A stretch of DNA of 64,000 nucleotides from Rhabditoides inermis (lineage: Eukaryota; Nematoda; Chromadorea; Rhabditida; Rhabditidae): contig CAWZYM010000308.1 in NCBI GenBank assembly GCA_963966185.1, positions 862,501 through 926,500 of the forward strand. The letters are read 5' to 3'. The translations under genes were made by a program, and so were the position numbers. The number at the start of each line of letters is the position of its first letter. Position 1 is the stretch's first letter. The notes under the pieces were generated by a model, which was given only the letters and a program-made list of their open reading frames with translations, made no database searches and was not told where the DNA came from. Shown here piece after piece: positions 54,431 to 64,000 of the stretch.

Positions 54431-55549
54431 ATGCTTCAACTAAAAGTCGCAGATGTGCAAAGCAAAAGCGGTGAGTAACTGGTGTAACCAGTAACTATGT
54501 AGTGTTTTATATAATAATATGCACTATACAATTTAATGTTAAATAATGCAACACAGTAAGGTTTAACTATTAGTAAAACAATATAAAAATCGATAATCAA
54601 TCTTTTTTTGTTTTACAGTACCCTCGAAAAGACGCGACATCCAGGGCATTCGAGGGTGGGCAATTATCCTCGTGATTCTCTTCCATTTCTACCCACAATA
54701 CTTCCCCAATGGATACATCGGAGTCGACATGTGAGTAACGATTTTTTAAACTTGTATTTTATAATTCTAAAATTTAGGTTCTTCGTAATGTCTGGCTACT
54801 TGATAGCGATGATTCTATCTCGATTTGAAAAGCTGGACGTAAACACGTTTCAGGTATAGGGAAAATCGAAGCAATTTCAGCAGTGATTCATTGTTTCAGA
54901 CGTTCTATTATCGCCGAGTGAAGCGCATTCTGCCACTCTACCTACTAGCAATCTTGTTCATAGGTTAGTGGAGGGGGAGAGAGAGAGACAGAGAGAGACA
55001 GTGAGAGAGAGAGAGAGGGGGGGGGGGGGAGAGAGAGAGAGAGAAGAGGATTAGCTGGTTGCAGTGATCGCATCTCTGACGATGTTCTCTCCGAAGAACA
55101 TCGATCTGAACATCCTGTGTGCCTGGAGGGCCCTCTCTCTCACCACAAACATACGATTCAACGACGACGAAGTCGCGCTATACGAGAACATGGTAGGCAA
55201 GGCATTGACATGTACATTGGTTAGGTTTCGTAACATTTCTACAAGTCACGACTACAGTCTGTAGACAATGCAAAAAAATGTCGTTCACATATTGATAGTT
55301 AGGGGGAGAAGCGGTGTGTTGTGTCAGTTGTGATATCGGTGGCCCTAACTACGCAAAGATTCACGTGTTCGTATTTCAGCTCGCTTTGGCTACCGATCTG
55401 TACACGCATACCTGGTCTCTGTGTGTCGAAATGCAGTTTTATCTCGTTGTACCTGTCCTCTTCCTACTACAGGTAATGTTTTCACTTCACTTCCCAACTC
55501 CATTCGTGTCATCGGAACCTGTTCGTAAGGGCAGGTTACTACAAACTGT

Positions 55550-55916
55550 TTGTTTGTTTATCAGCCTGATTCCGACATGTACATACAATGGTAACATGAT
55601 GGGTTATCTGGAGGCACACACAATCCTACAGTGAGGTATTGGGGCTCCTTGGCTGGAACAGTGCGGCGCGAGTCCTGACTGTTCATGGTAGATGGGCGTG
55701 AACATCGCGAAGTGACCAGTTCCGGATGCGAGGCGTGGTAGAAATTCTTGAAAGACTGCCGCCGCCGATGGTAGGGCTCTCAGAGGGTGAGAGTGGGTTC
55801 ACGCGCCCCACCGGGAGGTAGTGGAATTCGGTAGAACAATTGCCCGCGAGGGGAATCAAACCAGCGTCCGTTCACTTGGCAAGCTGTGACGCTATCCACT
55901 TGGCCAACCCGGCCCA
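55550..55916 (-). mobile_element. tRNA-derived SINE, copy 2 (complete)
   Basis: Same element as at 50582-51884 without the insertion, 367 bp. The target duplication is ACTACAAACTGT at 55538-55549 and 55917-55928. The tRNA-like head (TTGGCCAAGTGG on the minus strand) is at the high-coordinate end. It lies in an intron of the OAC gene. Confidence 0.9.
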
Positions 55917-56556
55917 ACTACAAACTGTACATAATACTAACATCTAATACCTAGTAAGTATCATATATATTTCAGGCCCGTGTGTTCCCGAATGCTCGTC
56001 TCTTCTTCGCGTCGGTCGCCGGTCTCTCCCTCCTCGCATTCTTTGTAGCAGACAAACAGACTTCATTCAACAATGTCAGTCATATATCATATTTTCTACT
56101 TGTTATTAACATTATTATTGTTTCCTTTTTCATTTTATATTCTATCTACTACAAGTACTTGCGTATTTCTAATGCCAGTCTGATCCTCTCCTAGTTGTTT
56201 GTTGAACTGTGTATCCTAGGTATTCTGTCGCATCTGGCAGTTCATGGCAGGTACCCTGGTCTACCTCTCGACTCGCGAGACGCCGACAGAGAAAGAGAAG
56301 AAGTGTCCGCCCACCGGTGAGCTTTCCGCTCTCCTCGGGCCTCACAGTGAGTAGACCACAACTCCCACTCAGTATACATATTGCAGAATCCGCGGAAGCA
56401 ACCGAAGAGAACGAACAGAACCAATTGCAACTCTTCTACCAATTCACTAGCTATGCCATCATTGCCATCCTCGGATTCTCATTCACCTACTGGCCTATGG
56501 AGGAGCACGCGTATCGGTATGACAACTATATTCTATAACAACGTGCAGTACATAAT

Positions 56557-57122
56557 TATCTTTCAAAAGTACTTCCAAGTAAAAGAAGTTAGTTTGTACT
56601 GTTGTCTCATCAGTTGAGCAAAAGGACTGACATGTTTTCAATGGAGACATGTGCCAACAGGCTCTCTCTCATACCAGTGCAAAGCGGTCATATTATAATG
56701 AACGCGTTTACAAAGTTATGCAGTTACTATCTAAAAACACAACTTCTGTTGTAACATAACACGTCGAATAATGCTGAGAGCCTGTTTGCACATGTCTTTA
56801 TTGAAAACATGTCAGTCCTTTTGCTCAACTGAGACAACAGTACAAACCAACTACTTTTACTTGGAAGTACTTTTGAAAGATAATATTTGTCCTTTTCTTA
56901 AGTTTTGTTTCACAAAATTACATTTTCATACACGTTCGCGATTCGCTGCGAGGATACCGACGCGCCCCCGCTATTCGCCTCTCTCTCACACTCTCACACA
57001 GAGGGGCGGGGCGAAAGCGATTGTCCGACGCCCGCCCGAGCGACCGACACCAATCCGTATCTCGCTTCAAATTCAATCAAACTCAATACAACTTTCTATA
57101 ACTCTCTCGAATAGAGAATAAT
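56557..57122 (+). mobile_element. Helitron-like element C (5' hairpin; 3' end inferred)
   Basis: A 5' hairpin (56557-56882, arms about 110 bp) starts TATCTTTCAAAAGTACTTCC, the same terminus as elements A and D, and is followed by the related TAATATTTGTCCTTTT. The rest is GC-rich and includes GTATCTCGCTTC, also found in A. A small hairpin TCTCT-cgaat-AGAGA followed by ATAAT at 57105-57122 is the proposed 3' end. It lies in an OAC intron. Confidence 0.55.
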
Positions 57123-57187
57123 AGTCAACGCATAATGAAAAATGTATAATTTTCAGTGTGCAGACCACGTTTCTGGTCGGAGTTCTT

Positions 57188-57916
57188 ATTACAACCAGCG
57201 CGGCAGCGCTGGTTGGTTTGTGTTAACCCTAGTCGCGCGCTAGAATCGGCAAAAGGCGATTGAACGAAAGGTTCCTTAGAATCTTTACGAGAACAATGTG
57301 ATGCTGATAGATGTTATCAGGATGTTAGAAAATGGTTAAGTTTCGATTTTGGTAACGCTAGCTGTTGTAGGAAGCGAGATACGCGCGCGCGCCCCCTGAG
57401 GGGCAGGCAATCCCCCGTGTACGGAACGTTTTCTAGGGGGGGGGGGGGTGGCGCGCACCGGCTGCCCCCAGTAGACATGAGGTGCACAATCCGCACTGCC
57501 TGTGGATTGGCAAACCTTTTGTAATATATGATTTTACATAGAAATGACATTGGAATTGTAAATTTTCCCATCAGCATTACAAAAACTCTTTTTTGCAAAT
57601 TTTATACAATTTTGGACTCAACAAGGTGGGTGAACTGTTGGATTTCAAAAAAAAAATGTTTTGTGGTTCATGTTAATGTAAATAGATTTATACGAAATCC
57701 AATAAAAGTACATTCATTATCTTTTAAAAGGACTTCCGTAAGAGAAGAGTTTGTGTTACTCAACGTAATGCAACAAAAGCTCATGCATTTTATCAATCGA
57801 AATAGTACACAAACCTGCTCCAATAGTTCAACAAGTTAAATATAATCGATCGGATACCGAAATCAATTTCCCGACACACAACATTTGCTCGCATTAGTTT
57901 TTATTGCAGAAAGAGA
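57188..57916 (-). mobile_element. Helitron-like element A, copy 2, reversed and 5'-truncated
   Basis: Reverse complement of 50730-51574, in order, without the tRNA-like segment. Its 3' end (GGTTGTAAT on the minus strand) abuts an OAC coding exon at 57187. The match to copy 1 stops at 57916, within the 5' hairpin, where OAC sequence resumes. Confidence 0.85.
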
Positions 57917-58876
57917 GAGGAACTTCGATCACGGAGTCTACTACTCGAAAGAGAAAAGGTGTTCGTGCATATTGCACTGTCAGATGGATCTCGGGTCTGC
58001 ACCCCATTCAACCCGGAATGATCGACGGAGACTTCTACTTCAAGCACATGCTCAACCAGGTGAACCAGTCGTCAAGTACTTCGATTCTTATTTTCACGTA
58101 CAGTCCAGGGAATATTAAGCTCCGCCACCACTCCGCTCGGCCGTCGCGCATTTAAAAATTGCGCGCGCGCGAAAGTTTGAACGTGAATTTATTCGCGTGC
58201 TCTCGCATGTCTATCGATTTTGCCGCCTCGCACTCTGCGTTCTCTGCTCTCTCTAATGGCGGCTGACTGATTTGCCCACCCACTGTATAGTGTGCAATGT
58301 GAAGTGAAGCAGTGAATCAAACATGTAACTTGAAGTGTAGAGAAACGCATTGATATTTGAATCGACTATGTAGCTCGTGAATAGGGAAAAGAAGCAAAAT
58401 AAGCAAAGTGTGTTTTTTTCAGTTGGCGTTCTTCGCGCACAACGCGTCTCGTGTGTACGTGCAGGGTCCTCAGCCCATGCCGAATGTGTTCATTGCAAGC
58501 AGTGCGAATGCTGTGCTGAGGAAGGGAGGAACACTGAATGCATCCGATCTCATATACTTCCCATCCGACGGGGGATGGAAGAGGGCCGCAGAGCTGAGGA
58601 AGAGGTGCAGGAACTGCATGGTGAGGAGGCTCTCTCTCTCTCTCTCCTTTCTCTTTCTTCTCTCTTTTTTCTCACTCTCTCTTCCCTTTGTAACGACACG
58701 TGTTTCAGTTCTACTCTCTGATGCCTGTCTTCAACTCGACTGGTTCATACAAGTACTGGAGTCCGAAGGGAGAAGTGTACATGGACAATCACCTCCATCT
58801 CACCCCGCCTGGAAAGGCCATTGTCGCCCCCGTATACAGAAAACTCGCAAACACTTTCAATCTCACCAAGACTTGA

Positions 58877-59542
58877 GCGAATTACAAGTTATAAGAAGTG
58901 CACTGATGAAGTGCACTGACTCACCGTCTATGTACATAATATTATGGTCAATTTATGTGAAATAATTTTTTGTTGGACTCTTGTGTTCGTTGGAATAAAA
59001 GATTTTTAAGAAGGCATGAAGGCATTATCGGGGGCTCGATCCATGAGATCCGCCATTCACAATCCATTATCCCATTGCATTCTGATCTACACACATTACC
59101 TCATGCCCTATCTTTTACCCCCTTTTCCTAGGTAACACGCATCTCATGAAAGTGGTGATGTTGTTGGCCCATCTTCTCCATCGTCTGGCATTTCTCTCCG
59201 TCCCTTTACACCGCACGGTTCAATGACTGCTGCTCTACTGTGGGAGACGGCACTTCATCCTCCATTTACATCTCTGTCCTCCCTTCCCCTCCTCCCTCCC
59301 TTTCTCCCTCCCTCCTCTTCCCTCTCTCCCTCCCTCTCTCCCTCCCTCTCTCCCTCTCTCCCTCCTTTTCTCCATCTCTCCCTCCTTTTCTCCCTCTCTC
59401 CCTCTCTCTCCCTCCCTCTCTCCCTCTCTCCCTCCTCATCTCCCTCTCTCTCCCTCTCTCTTCCTCCCTCTCTCCCTCTCAATGTCTCCTCTTCTCGCTC
59501 CTCGCCCTCTGCGCTCGCAACCCCCCGCCACCCCACTGCCGC
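58877..59542. other. OAC 3' flank and pyrimidine repeat
   Basis: The OAC 3' UTR (AATAAA 58994) followed by a CCCTCTCT-type tract at 59275-59490. The long Ser/Pro/Leu frames over the tract are compositional. Confidence 0.6.
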
Positions 59543-60287
59543 ATGCGATTCGGCAAAGAACCAACACTCACCTTCCACACCAAACAACAATTCGACAAGT
59601 ACCTCATCGACCGGTATACGGTAGCCCTCAGTAGGTAACGGTATTACACGCTATACGGTAGCCCCCTGTAGCATACGGTATTACACGGTATACAGTAGTC
59701 CCCAGTAGAAAATGGTATGAGCAGGGAGGAGATGATGCGCGACGCGGGTCTCTCGCCAGAGGTGAGGGAGGGTGAGCAGCGACTGTGAGACAAGAAGGTC
59801 GAGGAGCTGAGGGTGAGCTGGACAGTGCTGCGGAGAAGCCGTCGAGATCACGGTGGGAGAGAGAGGGAGAGAGGGGGAGAGGAGGGATGAAGAGAAAGAG
59901 GGAGAGAGAGGGATGAAGAGAAAGAGGGAGAGAGAGGGAGAAAGAGAAGGGAGAGGTGGAGAGGGAGAGAGAGGGAGATAGAGAAATAGAAGGGATGAGA
60001 GAGAGGGGAGAGGAGGGAGAGAGAGAAAGAGAGAATATACCTTGCAGTGCCCTCTGAACGACTGTTATATGCCGCGCTGCGGTCTGAACGACCGCTTCTC
60101 CACTGTGGGCGGGAGTGTGGTGATGCCAGAGGACTGGAATCCGTATGAGAAGATGGAGCCCAGTTACGTGTACTTCAAGACAAGGGAGGAGGCAGAGGAG
60201 TGGATACGCAACAACCCCCCACAACCGGGACGGGCTGGTCCATCCGGAGAAGGGAGGGGATGGAAGAGAGAGACGGAAGTCGAATGA
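59543..60287 (+). CDS. Small protein of unknown function
   Basis: Exons 59543-59613, 59725-59761, 60048-60287 join in phase to 115 residues. The start is the first ATG in frame after the pyrimidine tract (MRFGKEPTLTFHTKQQFDKY); an upstream start cannot be excluded. The last exon has three cysteines close together (CPLNDCYMPRCG) and a YVYFKTREEAEEWIRNNPP segment. The second intron is a GA tract. There is no signal peptide or membrane segment. I do not recognise it; a small intracellular or mitochondrial protein is possible. Confidence 0.55.
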
Positions 60288-60880
60288 CTACCTGGATCCG
60301 TGCTCCGAATCCATCAAACCACGAGACAATAATAGGCGAAAGACGCGATGAGCAACCAACAATGCGAGAGAGTACTGTGTTTCTGTTGAGTGGAGCAGAG
60401 TTTTGCAAAGGGAGAGAGAGAGGGAGAGGGGGAGGGAGGGAAGAAGAGCGAGGTAGAGAGAGAGAAAGAGAAAGGGTGAGTAAGAGAGGAAGAGGGATGG
60501 AGAGAGAGGAAGAAAGAGAGAGGCACAGTCCATGGACGAGAAAAATGAACAAATAAATTTGTGGTCAAAAAACCGGTACAAACATTTTTAGTGTCGTATT
60601 ACTGTCACTGCTAAATGATATTTTTTTCAAACTGAAACTTGAACGTCTTCTTTAAAAAATGCATCATGCATGACACAACTTTGAATTTCAAAAAAAACAG
60701 AGAGAGAGTTTTTTTTAAATCACCTCTAACCTCTAAAAGTGATATCTCAATCAATCAATCAATCGATCAATCGATGATTTAGAAACGACGTGAAACCCCA
60801 TAATACCATCGATAATTAAAACATCTCAACCACTTTATTCGTTCAAACACTGGTCACAACATAGTTCATGACTCGTTTGC
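60288..60880. other. Intergenic region with GA tract
   Basis: Convergent 3' ends of the two neighbours. (GA)n-rich at 60412-60530, then an AT-rich stretch with (TCAA)n at 60748-60775. No gene was seen. Confidence 0.5.
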
Positions 60881-61506
60881 CTATTCCTCGTCCTCGTCAT
60901 TCTTCTCTCCTTCCTTGTCCTCCTCTTTCTCCTCCTTCTTCTTGCTTACACTCTTGTCTTCCTTCTTCTTTTCATCTTTCTCATCCTCCTGCTCTTTCTC
61001 CTTCTCGTCCTTCTTGGATTTCTCTTCCTTATCTTCCTTCTTTTCTTCTTTCTTCTTCTTTTCACTCTTGTTCTCCTTCTTCTTATTGTTCTTGTCTTTC
61101 TCTTCCTTCTTCTTATCCTTCCCATCCTTCTTGCTCTTCTCCTTCTCGTTCGTCTTCTTTCCCTCACTCTTGTCTTCTTTCTTCTTCTTCTCTTTCTCGT
61201 TCTTCTTCTTCTTTTTCTTGTTTTCTTCTTCCTTCTTCTTCTCTTCGTTCTCCTTGCTCTCATTCTCATTCTTCTCCTCCTCCTTCTTTCTCTTCTTGTC
61301 TTTCTCATCTTTCTTCTTGTCTCCATCCTCCTTGCTCTCTTTGCTCTCTTTCTTCTCCTCTTGTTTTTTGTCTTCACTCTTGTCTTCTTTCTTCTTCTTA
61401 TCCTTCTCGTCATTCTCCTTAGAATCAGCTGGACTCTGCGAAGCTAAGCGGGCAGCCCTCTCGGCATCCCTCACAGCTTTTCTGCAAGCGTTGGTTTAGA
61501 GAAGAA

Positions 61507-61555
<49 letters not shown>

Positions 61556-61793
61556 CTCGCATCTTCGCGTATTTCTTCCTTTCCTCAGCCATCAGATCCA
61601 GCTGGTATTGACGCTGTTCAGGATGTCTGCGATACCACTCGCGGTGGCCCTGAGATGACGTCATTGACACTGATGACGTCAATTCCAAACACACACTCAC
61701 ACACTCGTACTCGCGCGGGTCGAAGCCCTTCCTGCGGTCCTCCTCCTTCTTCTTGCAGCAGAAGACGAACAAGGAGAGTGGGATAAGACACTG

Positions 61794-61833
<40 letters not shown>

Positions 61834-61844
61834 GGGAAGGGAGG

Positions 61845-61897
<53 letters not shown>

Positions 61898-61959
61898 AGA
61901 GGGAGGGAGGGAGGGCGTACCTGTAGAATCCACGCAGCCTCCCACATCACTCCCACCAT
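60881..61959 (-). CDS. Membrane-anchored or secreted Lys/Glu-rich protein
   Basis: Exons: 61959-61921, 61790-61701, 61649-61561, 61481-60881, giving about 272 residues. The N-terminus is hydrophobic (MWEAAWILQCLIPLSLFVFC) and directly followed by CKKKEEDRRKGFDPREYE, which fits a signal anchor. A short globular-looking part (HREWYRRHPEQRQYQLDLMA) follows, then about 180 residues of Lys/Glu/Asp repeats. Joining exon 3 to exon 4 in frame requires a GC donor (GCGAGT at 61560); the only GT nearby gives a frame that stops after 18 residues. The function is unknown. Confidence 0.65.
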
Positions 61960-62379
61960 ACCGCTCCCCGCTCTCGGAAAGGTCGAAATGATTTCGACTA
62001 ATATGATGCAAACTCGTTACAATTTCACCTTTTCACGTCGTCGTGCTTTATAAGAAACGTTCCGCACATCTTCAAGAATCGACAGTAGTCTTCAGCATAA
62101 TTCATCGAAAATGTCGTCAATCTTTTCTCCACTACTCCTCCCATCTCTCCTCCCCATTAAACTCCAATTATCATTATATGATTTCACTACCATTTGGTCA
62201 GACACACAAGTCTCATCAAACACTATTTATTCTCTGTCAATGCACGTGTGTCAGCGGCTAGTCCTTCTACGGTGTTAAATCGAAATGTTGACAAGAAATG
62301 TGATAATTGGGCATTGACTGTTTTAAGCGGGGGTCGATTGGGGGTCAGTTCGGGGGTCGGGGGTCGGGGGTCGGGGGGT
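61960..62379. other. Spacer between the two Lys/Glu-rich genes
   Basis: The 5' flank of the first and 3' UTR of the second, with a GGGGGTC repeat at 62330-62380. No other feature was seen. Confidence 0.5.
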
Positions 62380-63055
62380 CTATCCCATGCGGGCCATGTC
62401 GCGAGCGATGTACTTCTCATCTCTCCAAGTGTCCTCCTTCTCATCCTTGTTCTTCTTGTTCTTGCTCTTCTCCTCTCCCTTCGAGTTCTTGCTGTTTTTG
62501 GAATTCTTCTTCCTCTCCTTTTTGTCCTTGGAATCCTTGGACTTTTTGTCTTTGCTCTTCTTATCTTTGGACTTCTTATCCTTGCTTTTCTTGTCCTTTT
62601 TTTTCTCCTGATCAGTTGGCTGATCCTGACTGGAGGGTGCTTTTTTCTCCGGCTTCGAAGGAGTGTCCTTCTCCTGAGTAGAAGGAACGTCCTTCTTCTC
62701 GGGAGCAGAAGGAGCATCCTGATAAGAGACGGTTACAGGGACTGAAGAGAGAAAGAGAGTACCCTCACCTTCTCAGTCTTACTCTTCTTCTTTCCATGCT
62801 TCGACTTGGGTTCCTTGTCCTTCTCCTGGTTAGAAGGCACATCCTTTTTCTCCTGATTCGAGGGAACGTCTTTCTTTTCCTGGTTAGACGCGGCATCCTA
62901 GAAACGCAGTGATAGTGGTGATAGTCGGAGGAATACCGAGTGACTGTTACCTTCTCTATCTTGGATGTCTTCTTCTTCTCATCCTTCTTCTCCTGGTTGG
63001 AAGGAACGTCCTTCTTCTCTTGGTTAGACCCCACATCCTGCATGATAGATAAGTA

Positions 63056-63101
<46 letters not shown>

Positions 63102-63886
63102 AACTACCTTCTCGGCCTTGGAATCCTTCTTCTTCTCATGCTTGCTCGGCTTTTCCTGGATCGAATCCTTCTCTGCCTTCGATTTCTCCTCAGCCTTGCT
63201 ATTCTTCGATCCCTTACTCTTCTTCTTCTTATCCTTCTTGTCCTTGCTCTTCTTATCCTTGGACTTCTTGTCTTTCGACTTCTTGTCCTTCTTCTTCTCG
63301 TTCTTCGTCCCCTGATCCTTCTCCTGGTTCGAAGGAGTGTCCTGGAAACATTGCTGTCTTCTCTCTTCCGAATCTTCTCTCACCTTCTCCTGTTTAGAAG
63401 CCTCGTCCTTCTCCTCGTTTTTCGACTTGGGTTCGTCTCCAGCCTTGGCCACCTGAGACTGCGAGTTCTTCTGCTCCGGCTTGCCAGCCTCCAGACCCGA
63501 GTCCTTCTTGTCAGCCTTGAAGTATGAGTGAAGTTGAAGTATAAGTATGAGTGAGAGAGAGAGGGAGGGGAGAGAGATCCACCTTCTCCAGCCCAGATCC
63601 CTTCTTCTCCTGATTGGACTTGGGCTCGTCTCCACTCTTCAGGACTTGCGAGAGCGAGTCAGTTTTTTGTATCTTGGGAATCGACGCCTGATCGACGTTG
63701 GAGTCCTTCTGAAACACAGGAGGGTGACGGAAATAGCAGTGAAGAACACACCTTCTCGGGCACCGGCCCCTTCTTCTCTTGTTTCGACTTGGGCTCTTCG
63801 GCGGTCTTTGTGTCGGCATCCTTCTGCACAGTCACCTGCACCTGCACGTTCGAGTTCTTCTTCTCAACCTGAACAAATAGGAAAGT

Positions 63887-63943
<57 letters not shown>

Positions 63944-64000
63944 CCTTCTCTACGAGGGATCCCTTCTCGTCAGTCTTGGCCTTGGATTCGTCTCCAGCCT
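62380..64000 (-). CDS. Lys/Glu-rich repeat protein with serially duplicated exons, 5' part outside window
   Basis: Eight exons are visible, approximately 64000-63944, 63867-63752, 63711-63583, 63515-63382, 63341-63109, 63037-62950, 62897-62770, 62718-62380. Each starts and ends in phase 0, and most end on a Glu-Lys pair before the donor. The units repeat DVPSNQEKKD or GDEPKSKNEEK themes, with KKSKDKKSKDKK blocks. The stop is at 62380-62382 after the only non-repetitive tail, DTWRDEKYIARDMARMG. It probably follows the same plan as the 60881 gene and may be a tandem relative, but the N-terminus is not in the window. Confidence 0.65.

Larger units (their letters stand above)
54431..58876 (+). 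pseudogene. OAC-type acyltransferase-3/SGNH gene, disrupted in the middle
   Basis: Exons: 54431-54470, 54619-54730, 54778-54853, 54900-54963, 55065-55192, 55380-55472, 55976-56074, 56220-56316, 56397-56516, 57157-57187 (broken), about 57917-58059, 58423-58620, 58709-58876. The N-terminal half is a membrane acyltransferase-3 domain: RRDIQGIRGWAIILVILFHF, GYIGVDMFFVMSGYLIAMIL, FYYRRVKRILPLYLLA, and the catalytic-type block HTWSLCVEMQFYLVVP. The last exons are the C-terminal part of an SGNH domain (DNHLHLTPPGKAIV). The end of the acyltransferase domain and the SGNH GDS block, roughly 200 residues, are missing. At that point a Helitron-like element starts inside the exon at 57188. Such proteins O-acylate unknown substrates in nematodes. 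It is most likely a pseudogene. AATAAA lies at 58994. Confidence 0.8.

Noticed and set aside
60881..64000. Genes on the plus strand (Phe/Ser-rich frames)
   Set aside because: Antisense shadows of the Lys/Glu-rich minus-strand exons; the plus frames lack splice sites and composition expected for a protein.

Overview
The window comes from a nematode nuclear genome. The evidence is short introns (often 40-110 nt) with TTTCAG-type acceptors, a nematode Sre-class chemoreceptor, an OAC-type acyltransferase/SGNH gene, a nematode-style ACR ion-channel subunit and a syd-1 homologue whose RhoGAP arginine finger is absent. Very dense (CT)n/(GA)n tracts and many DNA transposons fit a rhabditid or diplogastrid species better than Caenorhabditis elegans itself, but the species cannot be fixed from this sequence. 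All exon models were read by eye from splice sites and reading-frame phase.

Layout. 1-2345 is a non-LTR retrotransposon interrupted by a MITE. 2442-6759 (+) is the 3' part of a nicotinic-type ligand-gated channel gene. 7969-14004 (+) is a complete secreted metzincin-like zinc peptidase; one intron carries a 1.39-kb fold-back transposon. 14805-17790 is a candidate hairpin-ended transposon spanning a 2-kb pyrimidine satellite. From 18020 to 45484 everything is on the minus strand: an Sre receptor, a SWT1-like WW+PIN endoribonuclease, an LZIC homologue, a zinc-finger/coiled-coil gene, a transposon and satellite island (30947-33090), and syd-1 (PDZ-C2-RhoGAP, presynaptic assembly). 47303-48616 (+) encodes a secreted Lys/Glu-rich protein. 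48.6-54.4 kb is gene-poor, with tRNA-derived SINEs and a Helitron-like element. 54431-58876 (+) is an OAC acyltransferase gene broken by related elements. 59543-60287 (+) is a small unknown gene. 60881-61959 and 62380-64000 (minus) encode two Lys/Glu-rich low-complexity proteins, the second running off the window.

The genes do not form one pathway. The neuronal genes (channel, chemoreceptor, syd-1) are simply neighbours, while SWT1, LZIC and the zinc-finger gene are closely packed in the same direction (gaps of about 284 and 422 bp) and could be an operon or just compact.

The most interesting material is (a) a family of transposons with a long 5' terminal hairpin starting TATCTTTTAAAAG, a small 3' hairpin ending in TAAT and no target duplication, one of which disrupts a coding exon; (b) an apparent excess of GC-AG introns; (c) introns made almost entirely of dinucleotide repeat; and (d) a recurrent TACGTTTCAC motif.
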